A stretch of 64,000 bases of DNA from Pinus tabuliformis (lineage: Eukaryota; Streptophyta; Pinopsida; Pinales; Pinaceae), in the NCBI GenBank assembly GCA_031772625.1, contig CM062816.1:834976033-835040032 (forward strand), given 5' to 3'. Position 1 is the first letter of the stretch, and each line of letters begins with the position of its first letter. The translations under genes were made by a program, and so were the position numbers. Positions 34,071 through 45,581 of the stretch are shown piece by piece. The notes under the pieces are model-generated. The model was not told the origin of the DNA and ran no database searches. It worked only from the letters and a program-made list of their open reading frames with translations.

Positions 34071-35240
34071 CGTAGATAATATTTTCATCAAGGAGATAGT
34101 GAGATTGCATAGTGTTACCAAGAAGATTGTATCTGACATAGATGCCAAGTTCACTTCCAGGTTTTGGAAAGAGTTGTTTGCAAGTTTATGGACAGAGTTA
34201 TCTTTCAATACAGCTTATCTTCCGTAGACATATGGACAGACATAGAGGGTTGCCAGGATTCTTGAGAACATGTTAAGAATGTATGCCATGCATCAGTAGA
34301 GGAAGTGGGAGGAGTATATTCTACTAGTAGAATTTATATATAATAATGGGTATCAAGAGTCCTCAAATATGATTCCATTTGAAGTACTTCATGGGCGGAG
34401 TTGTAATACTTCAATTAGTTGGAGGGATCTAGTGAACAAGGTACTGATTGGACCAGACATGTTGGCAGAGATGGAATAAGAAATGTAGGATATAAAGAAG
34501 AATATAAAGGCAACATGTGATAGGCAAAAGCGTTATCCATATCAGCATAGGGTATTTAAGGATTTTGAGGTTGGGAGCATGTGTACTTGTGCATCAATCC
34601 CAAGAGGAGAACCTTGAGGATTAGATCATGTGCTAAGCTGGCACCTCGATATTGTGGGCCTTTCAAGATCCTTGAGAGGGTTGGACCAGTGGCATACTGA
34701 TTTGCAATGCCTCCAACAATGAAAGTCCATGATATTTTCCATGTTTCATTGCTTAAAAGATACGTGAAGGATGTTGATCATGTGATTGAATGGTCTTCAT
34801 TGTAGGTGGAACTAGAAGGAGAATTCTAGCCAAAACCTCAGTGCGTTTTGCAACGAAAGATGTTGATGCTATGGAATCGAGAAATCTTGCAAGTTAAACT
34901 ACAATGGAATCACTTTGGGCCCAATGAAGCTACATGGGAGATGGTTGATTAGATGTGGGCTATGTATCCTTCTCTATTCACTGGTTGAGCGGATCGATTC
35001 TGATATATTTTTTTGATGTTTTGTTTTGGTTATGTCTATATATATGCATATGTAGGTAAATACCGCATTGAGATGTGTTATAAAGCTCTAATAAGCAATA
35101 TGGTGTTCATGGTATGATGGTCATGGTGTCAGAAATATGACATGATGTAAATGTTGCATTGAGTTTTGTTATAAATCTCCATTGGAAACATGTGTTTTAC
35201 TAGTTTATAAGTGTCATTGAACACTGAGGATGGTGTTCTT
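34071..35240 (+). pseudogene. Left-copy integrase C-half and chromodomain of element A
   Basis: The translation starts within the integrase core (HSVTKKIVSDIDAKFTSRFW, containing the second catalytic Asp) and continues into the C-terminal region (YNNGYQES, then 'KDFEVGSMC'). Around 34,830-34,985 it gives a chromodomain-like stretch (QVKLQWNHFGPNEATWEMVD) typical of chromovirus integrases that target marked chromatin. Numerous stops are present. It matches 41,107-42,000 of the right copy, and everything equivalent to right-copy 38,536-41,100 is missing. Confidence 0.8.
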
Positions 35241-35242
35241 CC

Positions 35243-35254
35243 AAGGGGGAGGGG
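35243..35254 (+). promoter_or_regulatory. Polypurine tract before LTR2
   Basis: AAGGGGGAGGGG lies two bases before LTR2. An identical tract precedes LTR3 at 42,260-42,271. Confidence 0.85.
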
Positions 35255-35256
35255 TT

Positions 35257-37250
35257 TGTAACAACGCCTAGTTTCTTTCCTCTGTAAATAAAAATAAGAC
35301 CAAGGTCATGGGACATGTATTCCAAGCTGAATGGTAGGTAAAACATAGTGATGGGTATCATTGGTGCTTAATAAATGACTATGGAAATTGGCAAAGGCAT
35401 TGGAAAAGGCAAAGAGGCATTAATTAGCATGTATGCATGAAAATAAAGGAAAATAAGAGAAAAGGGAGATGAAGGGTCACAAATTTGCGTGAGGAGGAAA
35501 TTGAAGGAAAATGGAGGAAAATGAAGAAAATAGAGGCCTCAATAATCAAAAGGATTATGACGATTAGTTCACGACTTTTTTTACTTGAGCTTTTGCAGGT
35601 TTAGCTTTTGTCAGTTCAATTTTGGTGCTCTCTTCTATTATTCTATTATCATACTCTTGCACACTTAGAGTATTCTTGGAGCATTCTTGGAGCACTTTGG
35701 CATACATTGGATTTGGAGAAAGAAGGAAAATGAAAGTAGGAAAGCGCAAGGGAATAGTTGGATCAACAACTATAACCAGGTTGCTTTGCAGGTTACAGGT
35801 TGAATGGGTGATTTCCTTGCCAATTTTTGGATGCATTGTATATGCATGTGATTAGTTGGTTATGTATTATCATTGGCATGGAGGATCTCTTGGAGTGATA
35901 ATGGTTTTAGCCTTTCCTTTCCATTTCCTGGATATTCATGGTGTTGTGGGTTTCTCCACTTGATTGTTTTTTCATTGGTGCTCATAATTCCTTATGGTTT
36001 TGGGTTGGAACAAACACTCTAGAACCCTTGGAATAGCTTGGAATGAGTTACTAGTCCTCGAGCCTAGGTTGGGAAAAATGCTTTGGAGCCCTTGGTGGAC
36101 TGAGCTACTAGTCCATGGAGTCGGGTTGGAAAAACGATCTCGAGCCCTAGAATGTTGTGGGTTGAGTTACTAATTCCTAGAGTCTTGGACAACTTGTGTA
36201 GAGACTGATCTGGTTAGTGTTAGTGATGTCTAACCGAAGAGGTGGAATCACTATGGTTGAGGGTTGAAGTGGTTTGGACTTTGGAAGCCCTGTTTGGTGT
36301 TTTCTTGGTTTATTCCATGAAATCCCACATTTATGCTTGGAATATGGCATGGGGGTGATTGGCTAAAAGAGAGATTTGGTTTAGCCTATTCTATGGTTGG
36401 GTGGTATGTGGAAGTCCCTGATTTAGTTTTTGTTTTCATATGTTAATATGAGACATTTCCGTATTGTGATTCATGTATATTTGTAGTGACTATGTTGGTG
36501 ATATTATGGCTAAGTTTCCATGGTTTCTATGCTGGTTATTTTATGGTTATATGTTGATTATATGATGTGTACCATCTATGTCTGTTGACATCAATTATAT
36601 AGTTATTGACTGGCTAATGAATATATGGACTAATAAGTGTTTTTTCATCTATGTGGAGATGGAATATGGCTTTCTTGCAAATTCTTAGATGAATCTTAGA
36701 CTATTATGGTCAAATATCCATTCATGATTAGTAGCTTACATGGTTTGCATGTGTTTGACGAAATGTCTAGTGTGTTCTAGGCAGTCTAGGTCAAGTACTT
36801 GATTCAAGTTTGAATGATTAGCTTTTTCCTCATGTAAATAATTACTCTAGAATGTCTCAGACAGTTTTGGGAAGTGGTCTTGAGGCTAGCATGGAATTGT
36901 GGCTCAAATCTCGAGACCACATCCTCTGAACTAGAAATTTTGGCCTATAACCACATGGAATTAGTGTCATGTGTGCAGTTTGAGCCCTATAATTGTACCT
37001 TTGTAGAATTGTGCATGCAGTCAGGCTTTTAAGTTAGAGAAAAGCAACCCCAACTCAGGGTTCGGTCACCTGGGGTGGTTCTTAGACCCCTGAGTGTCCT
37101 GTAAACCTTGAGGAATGTCTATGAGTTTTTAGTTATCGGCCCCACTTTCATAGCTGAAGCTTGGAGGCCGGGTCATGTAATAGTGACACACATCTCATGT
37201 TAACCCTTGTAGTCTTGTGAATTTGGATAAATGTGGGAGGGGTGGTTACA
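35257..37250 (+). repeat. Element A LTR2, shared by both internal regions
   Basis: It runs from TGTAACAACGCC to GGTGGTTACA. It follows the left internal region's purine tract and is followed by the right internal region's primer site, so it serves as 3' LTR of one unit and 5' LTR of the next. Confidence 0.88.
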
Positions 37251-37253
37251 TGG

Positions 37254-37267
37254 TGGTATCAGAGATC
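37254..37267 (+). promoter_or_regulatory. Primer binding site after LTR2
   Basis: TGGTATCAGAGATC, tRNA-iMet type, three bases after LTR2. Confidence 0.88.
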
Positions 37268-37514
37268 ACAGGTTCAAACACTTGGACTCGATGGGATAGC
37301 TGTAATTGTTGTGCATGCATGTTAGTTGTTGATGTGTTTTCTATGCATGCATTGTGATGGTCATTGTCGTGGTCTTGTGCCATCATGATGTTGATGTTGA
37401 GATGATTGATATGTTGATTTCATATATATACATATGTTGTTCTAATCTGGATTGACTGTGCGAATGAGATATCCTTCTCTAAACTCCACTGAGGTATGTT
37501 GATTATGTTTATAT

Positions 37515-38770
37515 TTGGTGTATCTAACATGGTATGTTTGCATGGAGATGAAGATCAAGATGACTAGAAGAATGATTGACTACAATTCACGTGACTCTCC
37601 CTATAGATCAAATGAACAACATGGCAATGAGTACCCCCCTGACATATCAGATACATTGAGAAGTTTGAAAGCAGAGATCAAAAGTTGTAAGGAGGATACT
37701 GATAGGATCATTCAGTCACATGAAAGAATTTGTAGGGAACAAGAGAAGCAAGCGGAAGTTAATGTAGTCGTGATTCAGAGTCTATCATATTTTCAGAAAT
37801 AGGGCCTGCTTAGGATTATTCATGGACAAGAGGAAAGGACCAATGGGGCATATGGTAGCAGACCTTAATCAAGATACATGTTTGACAGAGATGAAACATT
37901 CAGAGAGGGTAGGTCCTTGGATACACCTGACAAGAGGGGTAATGACCATGGGTACTATTCTAGTTCTGGTTTAGGGAGACATCATCAACATCACTACCAA
38001 CATCCATATAGGAGGAGTGAGAAGTAGTACTTTCCAAAGGAGTTCAAGAAAGAAAAGCCTCCTACATTTGATGGAGAAATGAAGAAGTCACAAGATGCAT
38101 AAACTTGGTTACTTGGGATGAATAATTTTTTCAGTTTGCATGATTATTTAGAAAATATGAAATCCAGGATAGCCACTTTCAGTCTTAAAGGAAAAGCAGA
38201 CATTTAGTGGGAAGATGTGAAGAATGTTAGAGGCATTTGAGAAGAGGATCTGACTTGGAGTAAGTTTGAGATATTTTTTAGGAAGAAGTATCTATCTGAA
38301 AGATACTATGATGACAGGCAAAAGGAGTTCTATGAGTTGAAGATGGGATCGATAACTAATGAGGAGTATACTAGTAGATTCTTGGAGTTTTTAAGATATG
38401 TGTCTTATCTTAAGGAGGAGAGAGCAAATATTTAGAGATTCGTCATTGGGTTGTTGGTATCATTCAAAGATAGGATTAGGTTTGATGAGCCTAGATCACT
38501 GGAGGAAGCCATAAGAAAGTTGAAGCATTGTTATGAGCAATCCAAGTGCAAGAATGAATCTAAGCATGATTGGAAAGGTAATGAGAAGAATAAAGTAAAG
38601 TGGGCTAAAAAGAGAGGAAAACCACAGGATATAGATGACAAGGAGAATGTAGTGTCACACAGGAAGTTCAATGCAACTCATAGAGGACAAAGATTTCAGT
38701 TTGAGGAGCGGAACAAGGGTGATGGCAAGAAGCCTTTGTAGTGTTGGACTTGTGGCAAGGATCATCGCAA
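37515..38770 (+). pseudogene. Right-copy Gag of element A
   Basis: The N-terminal region (37,515-37,802) matches the left copy. After stops at 37,800 and 38,025 the Gag core follows (FSLKGKADI, stop, WEDVKN, where the left copy has Trp for the stop). The C-terminal ORF at 38,451-38,741 contains 'RSLEEAIRKLKHCYEQSK' and a basic tail. It then runs into a zinc-knuckle-like 'CWTCGKDH' at about 38,742-38,770. Nucleocapsid and capsid roles are inferred from family. Confidence 0.78.
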
Positions 38771-38989
38771 GAGAGATTTTCCACGACATCAGGGTGACAG
38801 ACCTCAAATTTAAAGTGCTCATGAGGCATAGAGAGTTGGAGATGTTGGATAGAGTATTCCTCATATTTATTCAGCATTGTATAAAAGAATGGTTGATCAT
38901 TAGACATCTATTATCAAGATGGAAGGTAACCTTTGTGATAAAGTTGTTTCTATTTTGATTTACCATTGTATTTAACTATAGTTATATCA

Positions 38990-40530
38990 GTTCTGACCTA
39001 GTGGATAAGTGTTTCTTGAATAGAGAAGTGCATGTAGAGTCTTGTTTGGTGCATTTGGCTACATGTACTAAGAACAGAGTTCATCATTGGGTCAGATCTT
39101 GTGCATTTGAAATGAATGATATGTCTACTTCAGCGCATTTAAATGTGCTTCCGTTGGGATCATATAATATTTTATTGGGTATGGATTATTTGTACATTCA
39201 AAGGACTAAGATATACTGTTAGGAGAAGGTTATTGAGTGCTTGGATGATGACGAAGAGAAGAGAATCTTGCAGGGTAAGAAGAAGCCTACATTAGTGAGA
39301 ATGGTTATAGTTATGAAGGCCAAGCATAGTAGTAGGAAAGGGTGTGTATGGTTTATCGTTCATATTTCCAATGAAAAAGGGATACATTAGGCCAAGTGTG
39401 TCACCTTGGGGTGCACAAGTATTTTTTGTTTGAAGAAGGATGGTACTCTTAGGCTGTACATTTATTATAGGTTATTGAACAAGGTGATTGTCAAGAACAG
39501 GTATCCTTTATCATTGATTGATGACTTGTTTGATTAGTTGAAGGGAGAAACAGTGTCCTCGAAGATTGACTTGAGAGATCAAGATATCATCAAATATACA
39601 TCAAAGAAGAGGACATCTATAAAACCACATTCCAGACCAGGTATGGGAATTATGAGTTTGTTGTGGTTCCTTTTAGTTTGACTAATACTCTAGCTAATTT
39701 CATGTGTTTGATGAATAGTGTGGTGTGTCCTTATCTGGACAAGTTTGTGATAGTATTCATTGATGACATATTGATATATTTTGAGAACGAGGAAGAGAAT
39801 GCAAAACATCTAACAACAGTGTTAATATTGTTGAGAGAGCATCAATTTTATGCCAAACTTAGTAAGTGTAGTTTCTTTCAGATAGAAGTTCACTACTTGG
39901 GGAATGTGGTTTCCAAGGAAGGTATAGAAATGGACCCAGAAAATATCAAAGATATCATGGAGTGGGAAACTATTAGGAATGTGGATGAGGTCAGATCATT
40001 CATGGGACTAGCATGTTACTACAGGCGGTTAATCAAGAACTTCTCACAGATTGCCTATTATATTACATCCTTGCAGCGAAAGGGGAAGAACTTTGAATGG
40101 ACTAAGGAGTGTGCAACTAGTTTTGAGCAGCTGAAGGATTTTATTACAAATGTTCTGGTCTTGAAGATTGTAGATCTAGACAAAGAGTTTGTGGTATGTA
40201 TAGATTATTGAAAGAGAGGACTTGGTGGAGTCATGATGCAGGAAGGACAGGTGGTATGTTATGAGTCAAGGAAATTGAATGAGCACGAGCAGAACTATGT
40301 GACTCGTGATCTTGAGTTGGGAGATCTTATTCATGCCTTGAAGATGTGGAGGCATTATCTTCTTGGCAGGAGTTTTATTCTGATGAGTGATCACAGTGGG
40401 CTGAGGTATTTGACCAACCTAATTTGAATGCTAGGAAAGCTATATGGTTGGCTACCCTTAGTGAGTTTGACTTCGAGATTAGTTACATTAATGGAAATGA
40501 AAACATTATTGTAGATGCTCTTAGTAGAAG
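38990..40530 (+). pseudogene. Right-copy protease, reverse transcriptase and RNase H of element A
   Basis: 39,001-39,222 gives the protease end (LNVLPLGSYNILLGMDYL). 39,390-40,211 gives RT, with the palm motif FIDDILIY (the YxDD-box equivalent) near 39,755 and 'VSKEGIEMDPENIKDIMEWE', then 'VRSFMGLACYYRRLI'. 40,214-40,530 gives RNase H (GVMMQEGQVVCYESRKLNEH, ending in 'DALSRR'). The order protease-RT-RNase H-integrase identifies Ty3/gypsy. Stops break it in several places. The left copy lacks this entire segment. Confidence 0.85.
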
Positions 40531-40739
40531 AGTACAAGTGAATCACATTGCAAAAATTATTTATTATGGGACAAACTTGTAGGAGTGGATCTTGCAGGCA
40601 GGACAATAGGATGACAAAAACCGACAACTTAAGCACAAGTTACAACAACAAAAGATTAGTGATCAGGATGTGGCTTATCATCTCATGACCACTGGTTTAG
40701 TCATATTTAGGGATAAGATCTACATGCCAAACAATAGTG

Positions 40740-42000
40740 AGCTCAAGAATCTTATCTTGAGGGAATTTCATGTCAATCCGTATTCAGGTCACCCAACATA
40801 TCAGAAGACATTGACAATGGTTAAGAAGTTTTATCACTAGTCAAACTTGAAGAAAGATGTGTCTAAGTATGTTGTGAAATGTTTGGATTGTTAGCAGGTA
40901 AAAATAGAGTATAAGCATCCAAATTGTTTATTGCAGTCAATTTTGAATCGAGAGTGGAAATGGGAGCTCATTTCCATAGACTTAATTATAGGTTTGTCGA
41001 GGACATTGAAGTAGCATGATTCTATTATGGTTTTGGTTGACAGGTTCACCAAGGTAGCTCATTTCCTTGCATTTAAGTCTACAAACTCAACTTGTTATAT
41101 AGCTTAGATTTTCATCAGGGAGATAATGAGATTGCATAGTGTTCCCAAGAAGATTGTATCTGAAAAATATGCTAAGTTCACTTCTAGGTTTTGGAAATAG
41201 TTTTTTGCAGGTTTGGGGACAAATTTATCTTTCAGTAGAGATTACCATTCGTATATAGATGGAAAAAAAGAGAGGGTTAATAGGATTCTTGAGGACATGT
41301 TAAGAATGTATAATGCATCAACAGAGGAAGTGGGAGGAGTATCTTCCACTCATAGAATTTGCATATAATAATGGGTATCAGGAAACCCTGAAGATGATTC
41401 AATTTGAGGAAATTTATGGGCAGATTTATAATACTTCCATCAGTTGGAGTAATCCAATGAACAAGGTACTGATTGAACCAAACATGTTAGTAGATATGGA
41501 ACAAGAAATGCAGGTTATCAAGACGAATCTAAAGGCATCACAGCATATGCAGAAGAGTTATGCATATAAGCATAGGGTATTTAAGGAGTTTCAAGTTGGG
41601 GAGCATGTGCACTTGCACATCAAGCCTAAGAGGATCTCCTTGAGGATTGGATCATGTCCCAAGTTGGCACCTCGATATTGCAGGTATTTTGAGATCCTTG
41701 AGAGGATTGGACTAGTGGCCTACCTACTTGCACTACCTCCGATAGTGAAATTCCATGACTTTTTCCATGTTTCACTGCTTAAAAGATACATGAAGGATGT
41801 TGATCATGTTACTGACTGGTCTATATTGTAGGTGGAACCAAAAGGAGAATTTCAGCTGGAACCTCAGTGCATTTTGTAGTGAAAGATGTTCATGCTCCAA
41901 GATTGAGCAATCGAGAAAGTTAAAGTGCAGTGGAAGCACTTTGTGTCCAATGAAACTACATGGCAGATGGATGATCAGATGTGGGCTATGTAGCCTTTAT
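40740..42000 (+). pseudogene. Right-copy integrase and chromodomain of element A
   Basis: The zinc-binding part lies at about 40,760-40,900 (REFHVNPYSGHPTYQKTL, then CLDC), the core at 40,960-41,300 (ISIDLI, then AKFTSRFW) and the C-terminal region in the ORF 41,313-41,831 (YNNGYQETLKMIQFEEIYG, then FQVGEHVHLHIKPKRI). A frameshifted chromodomain remnant follows (about 41,850-41,995). Integrase would insert the element cDNA. The second catalytic Asp reads Ala-adjacent (YAKF for DAKF), and stops are frequent. Confidence 0.82.
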
Positions 42001-42273
42001 TCGCTCATTGAGCATATGTATTCTGATATATGTGTTTGATATATGTGTTTTTGGTTATATATATATATATATATATATACCACATTGAGTTGTGTTATAA
42101 AGCTCCAATAAGAAGTATGGTATTCATGGTATGATGGTCATGGTATCAACGGTATTATATGATGTAAATGTCACATCGAGGTGTATTATAAATCTCCATG
42201 GGTAGAATGTGTTTTACTAGTTTATAAATGTCATTGAACACAGAGGACGATGTTCCCCCAAGGGGGAGGGGTT

Positions 42274-44357
42274 TGTAACAACCCTTGGTTTATTTCCTAC
42301 GTAAATAAATATAAGATCAAGGTCATGGGACATGTATTCCAAGTTGAATGTTGGGTAAAACATAATGATGGGTATCATTGGTACTTAATAAATGGCTATG
42401 GAAATTGGCAAAAGCAAAGAGGCATTGATTGGCATTTATTCATGAAAATAAATGAAAATAGGAGAAAAGGGAGATGAAGGGTCACAAATTTGCATGAGGA
42501 TGAAAATGAAGAAAATAGAGGCGTCAATAATAAAAAAGGCTTCTGAGGATCAGTTCATGGCTTTTTTCAGTTGAAATTTTTTCAGTTTAGCTTTTATGGG
42601 TTTAGATTTGTTAGTTTGGTTTTGGAGCTCTCTTATATTATTATATTTTCTCATACTTTTTCACACTTAGAGTATTATTAGAGAATTCTTGGAGCACTTT
42701 GCCATACATTGGATTTCAAGAAAGAAGCCAAAGGAAAGTAGGAAAGTGCAAGGGAACAATTGGATCAACAACTATAGATGGGTTGCTTTATAGGTAAAGG
42801 TTGTGTGTGTGATTTCCTTGCTGATTTTTGGATGCATGATATATGCATGCGATTATCTGGTTATGTGTTGTCATTGGCATGGAGGATTTCCTAGAGTGGA
42901 AGTGGTTTTAGCCTAGCCTTTTCTTGCCATTTCCTAGATAGCCATGGTGTTGTGGGTTTTTCCACTTGATTTTTTTTATTAGTGCTCATAATTACTTACG
43001 TTTATGGGTTGGAATAAACACTCTGGAAGCCCTAGATTAGCTTGGGTTGAGTTACTAGTCCTGGAGCCTAGTTTGGGACAAACACTCTGGAGCCCTTGGT
43101 GGGTTGAGTTACTAGTCCCTAGATTCAGGTTGCAAAAACACTCTAGAGCCCTGGAAGGTTGTGTGTTGATTTATTAGTTCTTGGAGCCTTGGACAACTTG
43201 GGTATAGACTGATTTGATTGGTGTTAGTGATGTCTAACCGATGAGGTGGAATAAATGTGGTTGATGGTTGAGGTGGTTTGTCCTTTGGAAGCTCTGTTTG
43301 GTTTTTTCTTGGCTTCTTCCATGAGATCCTACATTCATGCTTAGAATATGGCGTAGAAGTGATTGGATGAAAGAGAAATTTGATCCAACCCAATCCATGG
43401 TTGGGTGGTCCATGAAAGTCCCTGACTTGGTTGGTATTTTCATATGTTAATATGAGGTATTTCCTTATTGTGATTCGTGTATATTTGTAGTGATTATGTT
43501 GGATGAAAGAGAAATTTGGTCCAACCCAATCCATGGTTGGGTGGTCCATGAAAGTCCCTGACTTGGCTGGTATTTTCATATGTTAATATGAGGTATTTCC
43601 TTATTGTGATTTGTGTATATTTGTAGTGATTAATATTGTTGGTTATTTTTTGATTATATGTTTATTATATGAAGTGTAACATCTATGGATCTTGTCATGA
43701 ATTTTTTAGTTATTGATTGGTTGATGAATATATGGACTAGGGAGTGTTGTTACAACTCTGTGGAGATAGCATATGGCCTTCTTGGTGATTCTCAAATGAA
43801 TCTCAGACTATTATGATTAGATATGCATTCATGACCTATAGCTTACATGTTTTCCACATGTGTGACGAAATATCTAGTGTGTTCTAGGCAGTCTAGTTCA
43901 AGTACTTGATTCGATTTTGAATGATTAGCTTTATCCTCATGTCAATAATGACTCTGGAAAGTCTCAGATAGTTATGGGCAGTGGTCTGGAGGTTGGCCTG
44001 GAATTGTGGTTGAGATCTTGAGATCGCACCCTCTGAATTGGAAATCTTGGGCTATAACCACATGGAATTAGTGTCATGCATGTGGTTGGAGCCCTATAAC
44101 CGCACCCTTATAGGATTGTATGTGCGGTTGGGATGTTAAGTCAAATAAAAGCAGCCCCAACTCAGGGTTTGATCACCTGGGGAAGTTCTTTGACCCATGA
44201 GTGTGCCATAAGCCTTGAGGAATGTCTGTGAGTTATCAGTTGTCGGCCACACTTACATAATTGAATCTTGGAGGTCATGTCATGTCATAGTAACACTTAT
44301 CTCATGTTTACCCTAAAAGGCTTGTGAATTTTGGTAATTGTGGGAGGGATGGTTACA
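42274..44357 (+). repeat. Element A LTR3
   Basis: It runs from TGTAACAACCC to GATGGTTACA, followed by the TSD AAGAG. It is about 100 bp longer than the other two because of an internal 136-bp tandem duplication. Confidence 0.88.
43365..43636. repeat. 136-bp tandem duplication inside LTR3
   Basis: Two nearly identical units at 43,365-43,500 and 43,501-43,636 begin 'ggatgaaagagaaatttg'. LTR1 and LTR2 have one unit. The minus-strand ORFs 43,112-43,579 and 43,234-43,443 only reflect this duplication. Confidence 0.9.
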
Positions 44358-44362
44358 AAGAG

Positions 44363-45457
44363 AAGAAAATTTCATTGAGTAGAGGGAAAGGTGTCACTAT
44401 TAATCATATTCATAATAATGAGTATAGGCACTATAAGAATTTCACCTATGAATGGTTGTGGCCAAATCGATGATCCTTGGCATGAAAGTTAGGTTCAAGG
44501 ACCAAAACCTCACCATAAATTTAGTATTCCTACTTATTGAAGGACAATGTAAGGCTATTAGGGAATATGAATTTTCTCTCCTCCTCCTCTTGGTTCTAGC
44601 TCTCCTAAACCATTTACTTACCTCCAACAATGAAATGAATTGACCTCCTCTTGGAAAATATTTGATGGTATCTCCTCACAATGTTGTTCCATGAATAGAT
44701 TCCTCAGATAAAAATCAAGCTTAACTACTTTCATTGTAAATCAGAATCCATATTTTGTTGATCATTGCTTTATACCTTCACTACACCTTGTAACTAATTT
44801 ATTAAATCTATGCATGTGTAGGTGGATAAGCTAGAGATACAAAGTGAACTTATCTTCTACTCTCAAGCATAATTACATGACATCTCCACTCCATTGTTCT
44901 TAAATGGAAAGATCCAGAAGAAGGTTTGTTTGGTAGATTGGGTGACAAAGGTATTATGAGATGTCTAAGACCTCTAATTCCATGTTTTTTGAGGAAGGAA
45001 CTAGATAGTAGATTTCATGGGGTTACTTTTGAACCTTATTTATCTAGGCCCTAAGAAGTCCAAAGAGAAATTGATTTGAGAATTTAGTAAAACCCACCAT
45101 ACAAGGATGGGTCGCCTTCTAGGTATAATGTTTAGCAAAGTGGTACCTACTGTCAAACTTCTTTTCAGAGTTCAACTTAAACCCTTCCTTACTACCAAGG
45201 ACTTTGAAGCAACCTTGGGAGGGGGGTGTCGGTGTTGTGGAGGACCACATTTTGAGCCATACTTCTTGGATAAAGTAATCACAAGCTTAGTCTACACTAA
45301 GCAAATTGTTACTGGAAATAGGGGAAAAGTTGTAGGATTGACGCAGTTGTCCAAAATCACCAAGGTAAGCATCAATAAAAATTATGTAATATTAAATGTG
45401 TTTATATTTTAATTTTAATTAAAAGAAAATTTATTTCACCTTATGCTTTAGTTAGAT
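44363..45457. other. Sequence between A and the LINE; possible gene scrap
   Basis: Most of it shows no coding signal. The ORF at 45,107-45,412 (101 codons) includes a Cys-rich 'GGGCRCCGGPHFEPYFLDKV' and is followed by an AAG-GTAAGC splice-donor-like site near 45,363. I recognise no family. It might be a host exon fragment or element debris. Confidence 0.25.
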
Positions 45458-45581
45458 AATGGTAGCAAAAGAGAGTTATGCGATCTGAGAGGGTTGGGAG
45501 GTTGCTGGCTCGAGGTTTAGGGTTTAGCGCTTCAAACCTGCAGAACCAGGATCGGATCTGGAGGCGCACAGGGTCAGAATA

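Larger units (their letters stand above)
16990..44357 (+). mobile_element. Element A: three-LTR tandem chromovirus (Tekay-like) array
   Basis: Three homologous LTRs (16,990-18,970; 35,257-37,250; 42,274-44,357), all TGTAACAACS...GGTTACA-like, alternate with two internal regions. The 5-bp flank AAGAG is present immediately before LTR1 (16,985-16,989) and immediately after LTR3 (44,358-44,362), so the whole array occupies one insertion site. Each internal region begins with a tRNA-iMet-type primer site and ends with the same purine tract. Gag, RT/RNase H, integrase and chromodomain remnants place it in the Ty3/gypsy chromoviruses. The left internal region was later interrupted by element B with loss of about 2.6 kb. 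Both copies are dead through many stops. Confidence 0.85.

Noticed and set aside
43112-43579. Minus-strand 155-codon ORF with an internal repeat
   Set aside because: Its repeat is the 136-bp duplication of LTR3, which is non-coding in LTR1 and LTR2.
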